DNA of 64,000 nucleotides from Leisingera methylohalidivorans DSM 14336 (GCF_000511355.1 NC_023135.1:255462-319461), one strand, 5' to 3'. Positions 44,393-53,208 are shown, counted from the first letter of the stretch. The notes: a model not told the origin generated them from the sequence alone. Program-made: numbers and translations.

Positions 44393-45250
44393 TTGAATCA
44401 CCAGAATGTCATATTGTCCCCGGGGCTTTACTTTGTTGCCACGCCCATTGGCACTGCCCGCGACATTACCCTGCGTGCGCTGGATGTGCTGGCCTCGGCC
44501 GATGTGCTTGCAGCTGAGGATACACGCTCGCTGCGCAAACTGATGGAGATTCACGGTGTTCCCTTAAGCGGGCGGCGGATCATTGCTTACCACGACCACA
44601 GCGGCGCAGGCGCCCGCGCCAAACTGCTGGAGGCGGTCGCGGAGGGGAAGTCTGTTGCCTATGCGTCAGAGGCCGGGATGCCGCTGATTGCCGATCCGGG
44701 TTTTGACCTAAGCCGTGCTGCGGCGGAGGCCGGGCATACGGTCACCTGCGCCCCCGGCGCCTCGGCGGCGGCAACCGCGCTGACGCTGGCAGGGCTGCCT
44801 ACGGATGCGTTTTTCTTTGCAGGTTTCCTGCCCAATGCCTCCGGCGCGCGGCGCAAGCGGCTGGAGGAGCTGCGGGACATCCCCGGCACGCTGATCTTTT
44901 ATGAATCACCGAAACGTATTGCCGCCTCGGTTGCCGACATGGCCGCGGTGCTGGGCAACCGCTCCGCTGCACTGTGCCGCGAGCTGACCAAGAAGTTTGA
45001 AGAAGTGCGCCGCGCCCCGCTTGCCGAGTTGGCCGCGGGGCTGGAGGAAAAACCAGTCAAGGGCGAGATCGTGCTGCTGGTTGACCGGGCGCAAGAGACC
45101 GAGGTGAGCGAGGGCGATCTGGAAAGCGACCTGCTTGCGGCACTTCAGGGCAATTCAGTCAAGGATGCCGCCGGCATTGTTGCCGAAATGCACGGGCTGC
45201 CGCGGCGCAAGATCTACCAGCTGGCGCTGCAGCTGGCCAAGGGCAGCTGA
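44393..45250 (+). CDS. rsmI: 16S rRNA (cytidine(1402)-2'-O)-methyltransferase RsmI
   Basis: A 285-residue SAM-dependent tetrapyrrole-methylase-fold enzyme. PGLYFVATPIGTARDITLRA opens the family; the first SAM loop is ASADVLAAEDTRSLRKL, then YASEAGMPLIADPGFDLS and PGASAAATALTLAGL. FYESPKRIAASVADMA and RELTKKFEEVRRAPL are also typical. It methylates C1402 of 16S rRNA. Most homologues read SDAGTP where this one has SEAGMP, a conservative change. The start is a TTG at 44393 with a weak upstream site. It is followed by yraN (3 bases apart), and this rsmI-yraN-gshB order is common in alphaproteobacteria. Confidence 0.95.
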   Translation: MNHQNVILSPGLYFVATPIGTARDITLRALDVLASADVLAAEDTRSLRKLMEIHGVPLSGRRIIAYHDHSGAGARAKLLEAVAEGKSVAYASEAGMPLIADPGFDLSRAAAEAGHTVTCAPGASAAATALTLAGLPTDAFFFAGFLPNASGARRKRLEELRDIPGTLIFYESPKRIAASVADMAAVLGNRSAALCRELTKKFEEVRRAPLAELAAGLEEKPVKGEIVLLVDRAQETEVSEGDLESDLLAALQGNSVKDAAGIVAEMHGLPRRKIYQLALQLAKGS

Positions 45251-45253
45251 GAC

Positions 45254-45628
45254 ATGTCCCGCGCCCGCCAGCATCGCGGTGCCCGCGCCCATCTGGCCGG
45301 AGAGGCGGCGGAAGAGATTGTCGCACGCCACTATGAGAACCGTGGCTACACCGTTGCGGAACGCCGCTGGCGCGGGGCAGGCGGCGAAATAGACCTGATT
45401 CTGCGCGGTCCGGACGGGCTGGTATTTGTGGAGGTGAAACACAGCTCAACCAGTGCCGCTGCCGCCCTGCGCATCACGCCCCGGCAGGCAGAACGCATTT
45501 ATGCCAGCGCCGGGCAATACCTGGAGAACGAGCCGCAGGGCCAGCTGACGCCGGTGCGGTTCGACGCGGCGCTGGTCAACGGCACGGGTGCGGTGGAGAT
45601 TATCGAAAACGCTTTCGGCTTTGACTGA
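45254..45628 (+). CDS. YraN/UPF0102-family nuclease-like protein
   Basis: A 124-residue protein with the restriction-endonuclease-like core RRWRGAGGEIDLILRGPDG and VFVEVKHSS, which supply the Glu/Asp-x-Lys metal site. Helices with RITPRQAERIYASAGQYL follow. YraN proteins are predicted nucleases or Holliday-junction-resolvase relatives; their role is unknown. The gene is 3 bases after rsmI in the same operon. Length and motifs are those of the family. Confidence 0.9.
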   Translation: MSRARQHRGARAHLAGEAAEEIVARHYENRGYTVAERRWRGAGGEIDLILRGPDGLVFVEVKHSSTSAAAALRITPRQAERIYASAGQYLENEPQGQLTPVRFDAALVNGTGAVEIIENAFGFD

Positions 45629-45699
45629 TCCGCAGCTGCCCCATTGAACCCCGGGGCGGGGTGGGCCATGTATTCGGCCAGTTTACAAGGGATACTGCC

Positions 45700-46638
45700 A
45701 TGAAAATCGCCTTTCAGATGGACCCGGTCATGGGCGTGGACATCAACGCGGACAGCAGCTTCCGCCTGGCTGAAGAAGCGCAGGCGCGCGGGCATGAGCT
45801 GTTCTACTATGCCCCCGATCAGCTGGCCTATCAGGAAGGCCGCATCACCGCGCGCGGCCACGATATGACGGTGCAGCGGGTGGCAGATGCCCCGGCAGTT
45901 CTCGGTCCGGAGCGCGAGGTGGATCTGGCGGAGTTTGATGTGGTCTGGCTGCGGCAGGACCCGCCTTTCGATATGCACTACATCACCTCGACCCACTTGC
46001 TGGACATGCTGAAGGACCAGGCGCTGGTGGTGAATGATCCGTTCTGGGTGCGCAATTGTCCGGAAAAACTGCTGGTTCTGACCTTCCCGGACCTGACACC
46101 GCCGACCACCATTGCCCGCGATCTGCAAACCATCAAGGCGTTCAAGGAAAAGCATGGCGATGTGATCCTGAAGCCGCTCTATGGCAACGGCGGTGCCGGC
46201 GTGTTCCGGCTGGATGCCAATGACCGCAACCTCACTTCGCTGCACGAGCTGTTCACCGGTTTCAGCCGCGAGCCGCTGATTGTGCAGAAGTTCCTGCCGG
46301 ATGTCAGCAACGGCGACAAACGGGTGATTCTGGTTGACGGCGAACCTGTCGGCGCCATCAATCGCGTGCCGGCCGCGGGCGAGACGCGCTCCAACATGCA
46401 TGTGGGCGGACGGCCCGAGAAAACCGGGCTGAGCGAGCGGGATCTGGAAATCTGCGCTGCCATCGGACCTCTGCTGCGCAAAAAGGGCCAGATCTTTGTC
46501 GGCATTGACGTGATCGGCGACTACCTGACCGAGATCAACGTGACCTCTCCCACCGGCATTCAGGAGCTGGAGCGGTTTGACGGCGTGAATATCGCTGAAA
46601 AGGTCTGGCAGGCGATTGAAGCCAAGATCAGCGGATGA
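45700..46638 (+). CDS. gshB: glutathione synthetase
   Basis: A 312-residue ATP-grasp enzyme starting MKIAFQMDPVMGVDINADSS at ATG 45700 (an upstream ATG at 45661 precedes the likely ribosome site). WLRQDPPFDMHYITSTHLLD binds gamma-glutamylcysteine; LKPLYGNGGAGVFRLD is the ATP-grasp lysine/glycine loop; FVGIDVIGDYLTEINVTSPT is the metal-binding C-terminal signature. It joins glycine to gamma-Glu-Cys to make glutathione. Its 3' end overlaps a hydrolase gene by 4 bases. Confidence 0.96.
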   Translation: MKIAFQMDPVMGVDINADSSFRLAEEAQARGHELFYYAPDQLAYQEGRITARGHDMTVQRVADAPAVLGPEREVDLAEFDVVWLRQDPPFDMHYITSTHLLDMLKDQALVVNDPFWVRNCPEKLLVLTFPDLTPPTTIARDLQTIKAFKEKHGDVILKPLYGNGGAGVFRLDANDRNLTSLHELFTGFSREPLIVQKFLPDVSNGDKRVILVDGEPVGAINRVPAAGETRSNMHVGGRPEKTGLSERDLEICAAIGPLLRKKGQIFVGIDVIGDYLTEINVTSPTGIQELERFDGVNIAEKVWQAIEAKISG

Positions 46639-47561
46639 GCTGGCAGCGCCGGGCCGTAAACGCATGGATGCGTTATGGCATGAAACCGGTGCTGCAGTGC
46701 ACCAGCAGTCCGGAGTTGGCGCGCAAGAGTTTTGAGCTTGCGGCGCCGCTGTTCTGCCCGGCGCTGCCCTTTACACGGCTGCTGCGGCGGCCAGCGCCAG
46801 TGCCGTTGTACCTGCTGTCCGCTGGCAGGACGCGGAACCGGCAGATTATCCTTTTCCTGCACGGCGGCGCCTATCTGGCGGGCAGCGCCCGCGCTTATCA
46901 GGGCATGCTGTCGCGTCTGTCTTTTGCCGCAGGCGTGGAGATTGCGGTGCCCGATTACCGGCTGCTGCAAGAGGCACCGTTTCCGGCTGCTTTCGAGGAT
47001 GCGCGGGCGGCCTGGCGGTATTTGCGCTGCACGGGGTATGGGGCTGACGGTATCCTGCTCGCAGGCGACAGCGCCGGGGGCGGGCTGGCGCTGGCGCTGC
47101 TTGCCGGCCTTCTCGCCGAGGGGGAACGGCCCGCGGGGCTTATTGCGCTGTCGCCGTGGTGCGATCTGACGCTGAGCGGGGCAAGCATCAAGGTCAACCG
47201 CTTCAGGGATGTGATCATTCCTGCCGGGCGGATGAAGGAAGCCGTTGATCAGTATCTGGCAGGTGCAGATCCGGCAGATGTCCGGGCCTCGCCTTTGTTC
47301 GCAGAGTTCGCAAACCCGCCGCCGGTGCTGATTCAGGCCGGGGATACCGAGGTGTTGCTGTCGGATGCGCAGCGTATGGCGCGGCGTCTGGAGGAGACAG
47401 GCGGCGCGGTGCGGCTCAGCCTGTGGCCGGATGTGCCGCACGTCTGGCAATTCATGGCTGGGCATCTGCCGGAGGGGCAGGCTGCATTGGATGAAGCTGC
47501 TGCCTTTGCCATATCCGCTTTCGACGGCGGCTTACCGGGATGGGGGCAGCCTGAAACTTAG
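46635..47561 (+). CDS. alpha/beta hydrolase, HSL-type esterase
   Basis: A 308-residue protein of the hormone-sensitive-lipase family: the oxyanion motif LFLHGGAYLAGSARAYQ, the nucleophile elbow LLAGDSAGGGLALALL (Ser in G-D-S-A-G), the acid in DTEVLLSDAQ and the His in WPDVPHVWQFM. These enzymes cleave short-chain acyl esters in the cytoplasm. It overlaps gshB by 4 bases and so belongs to the rsmI-yraN-gshB operon. Its 3' end overlaps the convergent comM gene by 30 bases. Natural substrate unknown. Confidence 0.88.
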   Translation: MSWQRRAVNAWMRYGMKPVLQCTSSPELARKSFELAAPLFCPALPFTRLLRRPAPVPLYLLSAGRTRNRQIILFLHGGAYLAGSARAYQGMLSRLSFAAGVEIAVPDYRLLQEAPFPAAFEDARAAWRYLRCTGYGADGILLAGDSAGGGLALALLAGLLAEGERPAGLIALSPWCDLTLSGASIKVNRFRDVIIPAGRMKEAVDQYLAGADPADVRASPLFAEFANPPPVLIQAGDTEVLLSDAQRMARRLEETGGAVRLSLWPDVPHVWQFMAGHLPEGQAALDEAAAFAISAFDGGLPGWGQPET

Positions 47562-49040
47562 CGCTTCGGCGAAATGCTGGCGTTGCACCCGGTCTTCGCA
47601 GGCCAGGTCGGCAATGGTGCGCGCAACGCGCAGAACCCGGTGGTATCCGCGGGCGCTGAGGCCAAACCGTTCGGCGGCACGGAGCAAAAGATCACGGCTT
47701 TCGGCATCCGGCGCTGCAATATCCTCCAGCACAGCGCCTTCGGCATCCGCGTTCTGGCGCAATCCAGGGAAGCCGCGGAACCGCTCTGTCTGCGTTTCCC
47801 GGGCAACCGCGACCCTTTGCGCCACCTGGGCCGAGCCCTCGGCGCTGGGCGGTAATTCCAGGTCGGACACATCCACCGGCGGCACGTCCAAATGCAGATC
47901 GAACCGGTCCAGCAGAGGGCCGGAAATCCGCCCCAGATAGTCTGCACCGCACATTGGTGCCCGCGAACAGGCGCGGTTGGCGTCAGCCAGATAACCGCAT
48001 TTGCAGGGATTGGCCGCAGCGGCCAGCATGAAACGGCTGGGGTATTTCACGTGTGCGTTGGCGCGCGCCACCATCACCTCTCCGGATTCCAGCGGCTGGC
48101 GCAGCGTTTCCAGCACGGGACGGCCGAACTCAGGCAGCTCATCCAGAAACAGCACCCCATTATGCGCCAAACTGATTTCCCCCGGCTGCGCCCGCCGTCC
48201 GCCACCGGCAATAGCGGCCATGGAGGCGGTGTGATGCGGTTCGCGGAAAGGGCGGGCGCGGCTGATGCCGCCTGCATCAATCAGGCCGCACAAGGAATGG
48301 ATCATCGAGGTTTCCAATGCCTCGGCCGGTGACAGCGGCGGCAGAATCGAAGGCAGCCGCGCCGCCAGCATCGATTTGCCGGACCCGGGCGGCCCGATCA
48401 TCAGCATGTGGTGACGTCCCGCGGCAGCAATCTCCAGCGCTCTTTTGGCTTGTTCCTGGCCCTTGACGTCGCGCAGGTCCTTGCCGCCCAGCCCGCTGAC
48501 GGCCTCGCCCGGGGCGGAGGGTTCAATGCGGCGCTGGCCGGTGAAGTGCTGTACCACTTCGGTCAGCGTGGCGGCACCGATCACCTGTGCTGCATCGACC
48601 CAGGCAGCCTCGGGGCCGGATGGTTTCGGGCAGAGCAGCATCCGCCCTTCCTCTGCTGCGGTGACGGCCGCGGGCAGGGCGCCTGCGACAGGCATCAGCT
48701 GGCCGTCCAGCGACAGTTCGCCCAGGGCGATGGTCTCCTCGGCCTTTTCCGCTGGTATGATGCCAATTGCCGCCAGCAGAGCCAGCCCAATCGGCAGGTC
48801 GAAATGGCTGCCTTCCTTGGGCAGGTCTGCGGGTGACAGGTTGACGGTGATCCGGCGGGAGGGAAGGGCGATGGACATCGCCGCAAAGGCGGCACGCACC
48901 CGTTCCCGGGCTTCGGATACCGCTTTGTCCGGCAATCCGACGACGGAAAACGCCGGCAGGCCGGGAGCGACGGCGCATTGCACCTCGACCAGGCGGGCCT
49001 CAACCCCCTGAAAGGCAACTGTGTAGGACCGTGCTGTCAT
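47532..49040 (-). CDS. comM: YifB/ComM-family Mg-chelatase-like AAA+ ATPase
   Basis: A 502-residue protein from ATG 49040 (MTARSYTVAFQGVEARLVEV); an upstream ATG at 49130 is not needed. The N-terminal Lon-protease-like S5 fold ends with SPADLPKEGSHFDLPIGLAL. The AAA+ core carries Walker A MLMIGPPGSGKSMLAARLP and Walker B NGVLFLDELPEF. NPCKCGYLADANRAC and GPLLDRFDLHLDVPPV are family-specific. In Vibrio ComM is a hexameric branch-migration helicase for natural transformation; the role in roseobacters is not established. It converges on the hydrolase with 30 bases of overlap. Confidence 0.93.
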   Translation of the reverse strand: MTARSYTVAFQGVEARLVEVQCAVAPGLPAFSVVGLPDKAVSEARERVRAAFAAMSIALPSRRITVNLSPADLPKEGSHFDLPIGLALLAAIGIIPAEKAEETIALGELSLDGQLMPVAGALPAAVTAAEEGRMLLCPKPSGPEAAWVDAAQVIGAATLTEVVQHFTGQRRIEPSAPGEAVSGLGGKDLRDVKGQEQAKRALEIAAAGRHHMLMIGPPGSGKSMLAARLPSILPPLSPAEALETSMIHSLCGLIDAGGISRARPFREPHHTASMAAIAGGGRRAQPGEISLAHNGVLFLDELPEFGRPVLETLRQPLESGEVMVARANAHVKYPSRFMLAAAANPCKCGYLADANRACSRAPMCGADYLGRISGPLLDRFDLHLDVPPVDVSDLELPPSAEGSAQVAQRVAVARETQTERFRGFPGLRQNADAEGAVLEDIAAPDAESRDLLLRAAERFGLSARGYHRVLRVARTIADLACEDRVQRQHFAEALSFRLPPSR

Positions 49041-49154
49041 TTCTCCCCGCCCCTTCTGGTTCAGGGAGAAATGCTTGGCGTTCGTGGTTTCCGAGTCGTT
49101 AACGTTTGGGGTGCTGACGGGCGAATTCACGCAGAATTCGCGCTGGCGGCCGGT

Positions 49155-49838
49155 TCAATCCAGAGTCCAAGGCCGCCGCGGCAGATCCCGCGCATAGGGT
49201 TCCGGATCGTAGTTGACCTCATGTGCCTGTTCTTGCCAGCGCAGAACGGCCGGGTCGGACAGCAGCAGCTTGCAATAGGTGCGGGTTGCGGCAGAGACCG
49301 GCAGCCCGTAGCCGATTATGCGCGCGGCAACAGGGGTATAGAACACCTCCGCCAGCGAATAATCTCCGAACAGATAGCCGTCTGCCAGGCCGGAAACGTT
49401 GCGCGCAAAAGCAAACAGCGTTTCGATCCGGTCCAGGTCCGCCTGAACTGCGCCGGAGGTCTCAAACCCTTCGTAGATATGTGCCAGCTGCATCGGGCAT
49501 TCGCCGCGCAGCGCGCCAAAGCCCGCGACCATTTCAGCCGCCAGCCAGCGAGCGGCGGCACGCTGTGACGGGTCCACGGGCCAAAGCCCTGCGTCCGGGT
49601 TCTGTTCGGCCAGCGTCTCGGCTATCGCCAGGCTTTCGCCAACAACTGTGCCCTCTGGCGTGCGCAGTGCGGGCACCAGCCGGGCCGGGGCCAGATGCGC
49701 CATCTCTTCCGCCATGGTTCCTGTGAACAACCCCACCAGATGCACTGTATGGGGAAGCGTAAATTTTTCGAGCATGAGCCAGCCGCGCAATGACCAGCTG
49801 GAGAACATGCGGTCGCCGATATAGATTTCATAAGACAT
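49155..49838 (-). CDS. glutathione S-transferase family protein
   Basis: A 227-residue protein with a thioredoxin-like N-terminal domain (YIGDRMFSSWSLRGWLMLEK; the Ser/Ser-Trp-Ser region is the usual glutathione contact; VPALRTPEGTVVGESLAI carries the cis-Pro) and a helical C-terminal domain (WLAAEMVAGFGALRGECPMQ, FGDYSLAEVFYTPVAARI). It conjugates or reduces with glutathione; gshB lies 2.5 kb away. The exact class and substrate cannot be set by eye. Single gene, 115 bases from comM. Confidence 0.85.
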   Translation of the reverse strand: MSYEIYIGDRMFSSWSLRGWLMLEKFTLPHTVHLVGLFTGTMAEEMAHLAPARLVPALRTPEGTVVGESLAIAETLAEQNPDAGLWPVDPSQRAAARWLAAEMVAGFGALRGECPMQLAHIYEGFETSGAVQADLDRIETLFAFARNVSGLADGYLFGDYSLAEVFYTPVAARIIGYGLPVSAATRTYCKLLLSDPAVLRWQEQAHEVNYDPEPYARDLPRRPWTLD

Positions 49839-49896
49839 GAGGCAAGGCTACCGCGTGAACTTACATTCTAAAATGGAATGTTTGTGATGCATTTCA

Positions 49897-50478
49897 TCAC
49901 GGAAGGTGATTTATGGCGCCTGTCTGCCAGCCATTACGGCCCACAGTGGCCTCGGTGACCGACAGGTTGTCGATCCGATGGCTGAAGGCCTCTTCGGAAG
50001 TCAGTAACTTCGCCCGCTGTATCTGGGTCAGAATTTGCCCGAAATGCCCCACGACGATCAAGTCGCGGCCCTGATTCGCGTTGATCAGCCCGTCAACCGC
50101 CGCATTCACCCGGGCACAGACCTGATGCCAGCTTTCGCCGCCCGGCGGGGTCACGTCGCCCGGCGTTTCCCAATAGGCCCGGATCCGGTCCGGGTCCTCG
50201 GCGTCCACCTCGGCCCAGGTTCTCAGCTCCCAAGCGCCGAAATGGATTTCGCGCAGCGCCTCGACATGGGGCAGGCGCTGACGGCTGCCCTGAATGGCGC
50301 TGGCGGTATCAACTGCGCGCGACAGGTCGGAGGAGACGATTAATGCGTCAGCCGGCAGGTAATCCGACAGGCGTTTCAGCGCGGAAGTGTCGGACAGATC
50401 TGCAGGCAGATCCGACCAGCCCACCATGCATTTAGCGTGTGTCGGCCCGTGCCGCACCAGGAACAGCCGGGTGGTCAT
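49897..50478 (-). CDS. histidine phosphatase, probable alpha-ribazole phosphatase
   Basis: A 193-residue histidine-acid-phosphatase-type protein. The catalytic RHG motif is LFLVRHGPTHAKCMVGW, the second arginine is in VSSDLSRAVDTA, and the second His is in VVGHFGQIL. Overlap by 4 bases with cobU suggests a role in cobalamin synthesis, where CobC removes phosphate from alpha-ribazole phosphate. Phosphoglycerate mutase activity is less likely from length and context. Confidence 0.75.
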   Translation of the reverse strand: MTTRLFLVRHGPTHAKCMVGWSDLPADLSDTSALKRLSDYLPADALIVSSDLSRAVDTASAIQGSRQRLPHVEALREIHFGAWELRTWAEVDAEDPDRIRAYWETPGDVTPPGGESWHQVCARVNAAVDGLINANQGRDLIVVGHFGQILTQIQRAKLLTSEEAFSHRIDNLSVTEATVGRNGWQTGAINHLP

Positions 50479-50993
50479 AACGCCCCCTTCAGCACCAGCG
50501 GCAGCCCGGCGGTCACTTGCACAACAGTATCTGCACGCGTTGCCAATGCGATATTGAGCCGCCCCTGCGCTTCGCGGAAACGGCGGGCCAATTTATTCTC
50601 GGGCACAATGCCTAGGCCGGTTTCGTTGGACACCACTACCAGATCTGCGCGGCAGCGCCCGATTGCCGCCAGCAGGTCTTCCTGTGCAAGAGACAGGTCA
50701 TTCCCGGCCAGCAGATGGTTGGTCAGCCACATGGTGGCGCAGTCCATCAGACAGACTTGTTTGGCGGTCAGCGCATCCAGAACCCGGCTGGCTGTTTCCG
50801 GTTCTTCGACAGTTGTCCACCCCGAACCCCTTTGCTCGAGGTGGCGGGACACTTTCTCGCGCATTTCACTGTCAAAAATTTGTGCGGTGGCCCAGTAAAA
50901 CCTGTCTTTTTCAGTGTTTATACAGATCTGTTCGGCAAAGGCCGACTTTCCAGAGGCCGCCCCCCCTAGAATAAAAGTTACATTTGCAGGCAT
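50475..50993 (-). CDS. cobU: adenosylcobinamide kinase / adenosylcobinamide-phosphate guanylyltransferase
   Basis: A 172-residue P-loop protein: Walker A FILGGAASGKSAFAEQ, KDRFYWATAQIFDSEM, CLMDCATMWLTNHLL and VVVSNETGLGIVPENKLARRFRE with the conserved Asn-Glu. CobU/CobP phosphorylates adenosylcobinamide and transfers GMP to it in the nucleotide-loop assembly of coenzyme B12. The 3' end overlaps the phosphatase by 4 bases, making a two-gene operon. Divergent from rpoH. No other cob genes are in the window. Confidence 0.93.
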   Translation of the reverse strand: MPANVTFILGGAASGKSAFAEQICINTEKDRFYWATAQIFDSEMREKVSRHLEQRGSGWTTVEEPETASRVLDALTAKQVCLMDCATMWLTNHLLAGNDLSLAQEDLLAAIGRCRADLVVVSNETGLGIVPENKLARRFREAQGRLNIALATRADTVVQVTAGLPLVLKGAL

Positions 50994-51110
50994 TTTTTGC
51001 TAACCTGTAAGAACGAAGCCGTTCCTGTGGGTAAACGCAGGGCCCGGTTAAGACAAGAGACCGCAGTATCCCGGGGTTCCACTTATTAAGGCCGGGACAG
51101 TCTGCACAGG

Positions 51111-51146
51111 GGCCAAAAAACCATTTTGCTTTTCCATTTTTTGGCC
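51111..51146. repeat. inverted repeat with A/T tracts between cobU and rpoH
   Basis: Perfect 10-bp arms GGCCAAAAAA and TTTTTTGGCC with a 16-base loop. The A/T arms give a terminator-like shape on both strands although no gene ends here; both flanking genes point away. It may be an operator or an attenuating stem in the 5' leader of either gene. Confidence 0.5.
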
Positions 51147-51275
51147 TGTGGATATGGCAAGACTCGTATCCAGTGCGCTGATGCTGCCGGCCTATAGAAG
51201 ACCCGGGTTCAACTTTGTTCCATGTGTGCCCCAAGGCATCGGTAGTTTGTTAATTAGTTTCCGGGGGGAAATAAA

Positions 51276-52154
51276 ATGGCACTAGATTCCACATTCGAAA
51301 ACCCATTGCCGCGGCAGGCGATGAAGGCAGAACTTTTGGATGCTGAAACCGAGCGGCGTCTGGCTTACGCGTGGCGTGATGACCGCGATGTAAAGTCGCT
51401 GCACCGGCTCATCAATGCTTACATGCGCCTGGCAATTTCCATGGCGGCCAAGTTCAAGCGCTACGGGGCGCCGATGAACGATCTGATACAGGAGGCGGGC
51501 CTGGGCCTGATGAAAGCCGCCGACAAATTTGATCCGGACCGGGGAGTCCGGTTTTCGACCTATGCGGTCTGGTGGATCAAAGCGTCGATTCAGGACTACG
51601 TCATGCGCAACTGGTCGATGGTGCGCACCGGTTCCACGTCGTCACAGAAATCGCTGTTTTTCAACATGCGCCGGGTGCAGGCGCAGCTGGAGCGCGAGGC
51701 GCGTGCGTCGGGCGCGCGGCTGGACCGGCATCAGCTGCATCAGAAGATTGCGACTGAAATCGGGGTGCCGCTGCGCGATGTTGAGATGATGGAGGGGCGC
51801 TTGTCCGGTGCCGACTTTTCGCTCAATGCGGTGCAGTCCAGCGATGAAGAAGGCCGCGAATGGATAGACGCACTGGAAGATGACACGTCTCAGGCTGATG
51901 AGCTGGTCCAGGAGCGGCACGACCGCCGCCAGCTGCGCAAATGGCTGGTTTCTGCGCTGCAGGCGCTGAATGACCGTGAGCGCTTCATCATCACGGAACG
52001 CAAGCTGCGCGAACGCCCGCGCACATTGGAAAGCTTGGGAACCGAACTGGGGCTCTCCAAGGAACGGGTCCGCCAGCTCGAGGCCGGGGCGTTCCAGAAA
52101 ATGCGCAAATGCCTTGAGGGCCAGTCGCGCGAGGTGCACAGACTGCTTTCATGA
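51276..52154 (+). CDS. rpoH: RNA polymerase heat-shock sigma factor RpoH (RpoHII-like)
   Basis: A 292-residue sigma-32-type factor. Region 2 carries NDLIQEAGLGLMKAADKFDP and FSTYAVWWIKASIQDYVMRN; the RpoH box is SSQKSLFFNMRR; region 4 has LNDRERFIITERKLRERPRT and LGLSKERVRQLEAGAFQKMR. The N-terminal AMKAELLDAETERRLAYAWR matches the RpoHII type of Rhodobacteraceae, which in Rhodobacter acts in singlet-oxygen and stress responses with RpoE. I do not find a convincing RpoE promoter (TGATC-type) upstream. The GGGGGAAA ribosome site is strong. The stop overlaps the chaN-like start by 4 bases. Confidence 0.93.
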   Translation: MALDSTFENPLPRQAMKAELLDAETERRLAYAWRDDRDVKSLHRLINAYMRLAISMAAKFKRYGAPMNDLIQEAGLGLMKAADKFDPDRGVRFSTYAVWWIKASIQDYVMRNWSMVRTGSTSSQKSLFFNMRRVQAQLEREARASGARLDRHQLHQKIATEIGVPLRDVEMMEGRLSGADFSLNAVQSSDEEGREWIDALEDDTSQADELVQERHDRRQLRKWLVSALQALNDRERFIITERKLRERPRTLESLGTELGLSKERVRQLEAGAFQKMRKCLEGQSREVHRLLS

Positions 52155-52990
52155 GAGAGCAGATTAATTTCCTGACAATCGTGCTGAGCGCCGCCTTTCT
52201 GGCGGCGCTCAGCATGTCTGGCGTCCGGGCGGATGAGGTGTCCGCGGCAGCCCGGCTGCTGGGCGGCGCAGATGTTGTGATTCTCGGCGAAGTGCATGAC
52301 AATCCTGTGCATCACCAGCGGCAGGCAATGCTGCTGGCACAGCTGCAGCCCAAGGCTGTGGTCTGGGAGATGATCACAGCAAAACAGGCAGCTGCATTGG
52401 ATCCTGAAACGCTGACGAATGCAAAGCGGACGGCCCGGCAGCTGGATTGGGTGAATTCCGGTTGGCCGGACTTCAGCCTTTATGCCCCGGTATTTGCAGC
52501 TGCTGCCAGTGCCCGCCAGTATGGCGCACAGGTGCCGCGGGCCGAGGCTTCGGAGGCTTTGAAAAACGGCGTAGCTGCCTATTTCGGGGCTGAAGACGCG
52601 GCCCGCTTTGGCCTTGACCGGCCGCTGCCGGAGGCAGAGCAGGCCGCGCGAGAGGCGGACCAGCAGGCCAATCATTGCAATGCGATGCCGGTTGAGATGC
52701 TGCCTGTCCTGGTGGACTTCCAACGCCTGCGGGACGCTGCCCTGGCAGAGGCCGCGGATAGGGCACTTGCGGAAACCGGCGGTCCAGTGGCTGTGATCAC
52801 CGGCAATGGCCATGCCCGCACCGACCGCGGGCTGGCGGTCTACTTGGCCAGGGCCCGTCCAGCGGTGCAGATCCGCAGCCTGGGCCAGTCCGAGGGCGGA
52901 CAGATCAGCGGGAAATTCGATCTTCTGCTCGACGCGGGTGCTGCGGTCAGCCGCCCGGATCCGTGCCTGACCTTCCGGAACGGAGGCTGA
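52151..52990 (+). CDS. ChaN-family haem-binding-type protein
   Basis: A 279-residue exported protein. The N-terminus is a signal-peptide-like segment (NFLTIVLSAAFLAALSMSGV, then RADEVS). The domain opens with DVVILGEVHDNPVHHQRQ, the family histidine motif, then KAVVWEMITAKQAAAL, and ends VAVITGNGHARTDRGLAVYL. ChaN-like (EreA/TIKI superfamily) proteins bind haem in Campylobacter; catalytic activity of this group is uncertain. It starts inside the rpoH stop (4-base overlap), so it is translated with the heat-shock sigma factor. No lipobox. A hairpin follows. Confidence 0.75.
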   Translation: MREQINFLTIVLSAAFLAALSMSGVRADEVSAAARLLGGADVVILGEVHDNPVHHQRQAMLLAQLQPKAVVWEMITAKQAAALDPETLTNAKRTARQLDWVNSGWPDFSLYAPVFAAAASARQYGAQVPRAEASEALKNGVAAYFGAEDAARFGLDRPLPEAEQAAREADQQANHCNAMPVEMLPVLVDFQRLRDAALAEAADRALAETGGPVAVITGNGHARTDRGLAVYLARARPAVQIRSLGQSEGGQISGKFDLLLDAGAAVSRPDPCLTFRNGG

Positions 52991-53034
52991 CAGACACCGG
53001 GCAGCGAGGGGCCGGGCTGCTTGAAAACGGCACC

Positions 53035-53055
53035 GCGCCGTGCGCAGCACGGCGC
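53035..53055. terminator. hairpin downstream of chaN-like gene
   Basis: Perfect 9-bp stem GCGCCGTGC/GCACGGCGC with a GCA loop, 45 bases after the stop. G/C-rich sequence follows rather than T residues. Confidence 0.45.
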
Positions 53056-53108
53056 CCGGCCCAACGCCGCCGGGGGGGGCGGGGGCCCACAGGCCCGTGC
53101 CGCGCGGG

Positions 53109-53141
53109 GGCGGGAGACATTGGCCTTGGAGGTCTCCCGCC
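53109..53141. promoter_or_regulatory. dyad upstream of coaBC
   Basis: Arms GGCGGGAGAC and GTCTCCCGCC, perfect over 10 bp, 13-base spacer, ending 67 bases before the coaBC start. It could be an operator or a leader stem; no matching regulator is identified. Confidence 0.4.
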
Positions 53142-53208
53142 GGGAAAACCGTTTCACACTTTTGCCGCGGCGCAGTAAGGTCGCGGGAAACGGGGTAAGG
53201 GCGGACAG

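Noticed and set aside
49897..50993. A full cobalamin biosynthesis cluster
   Set aside because: Only cobU and a phosphatase are present; neighbours are unrelated genes.
51147..51275. RpoE-type promoter upstream of rpoH
   Set aside because: I looked for TGATC with a TATA-like box 18-19 bases on, as known for rpoHII in Rhodobacter; TGGAT and TGATG occur but spacing and bases do not fit.
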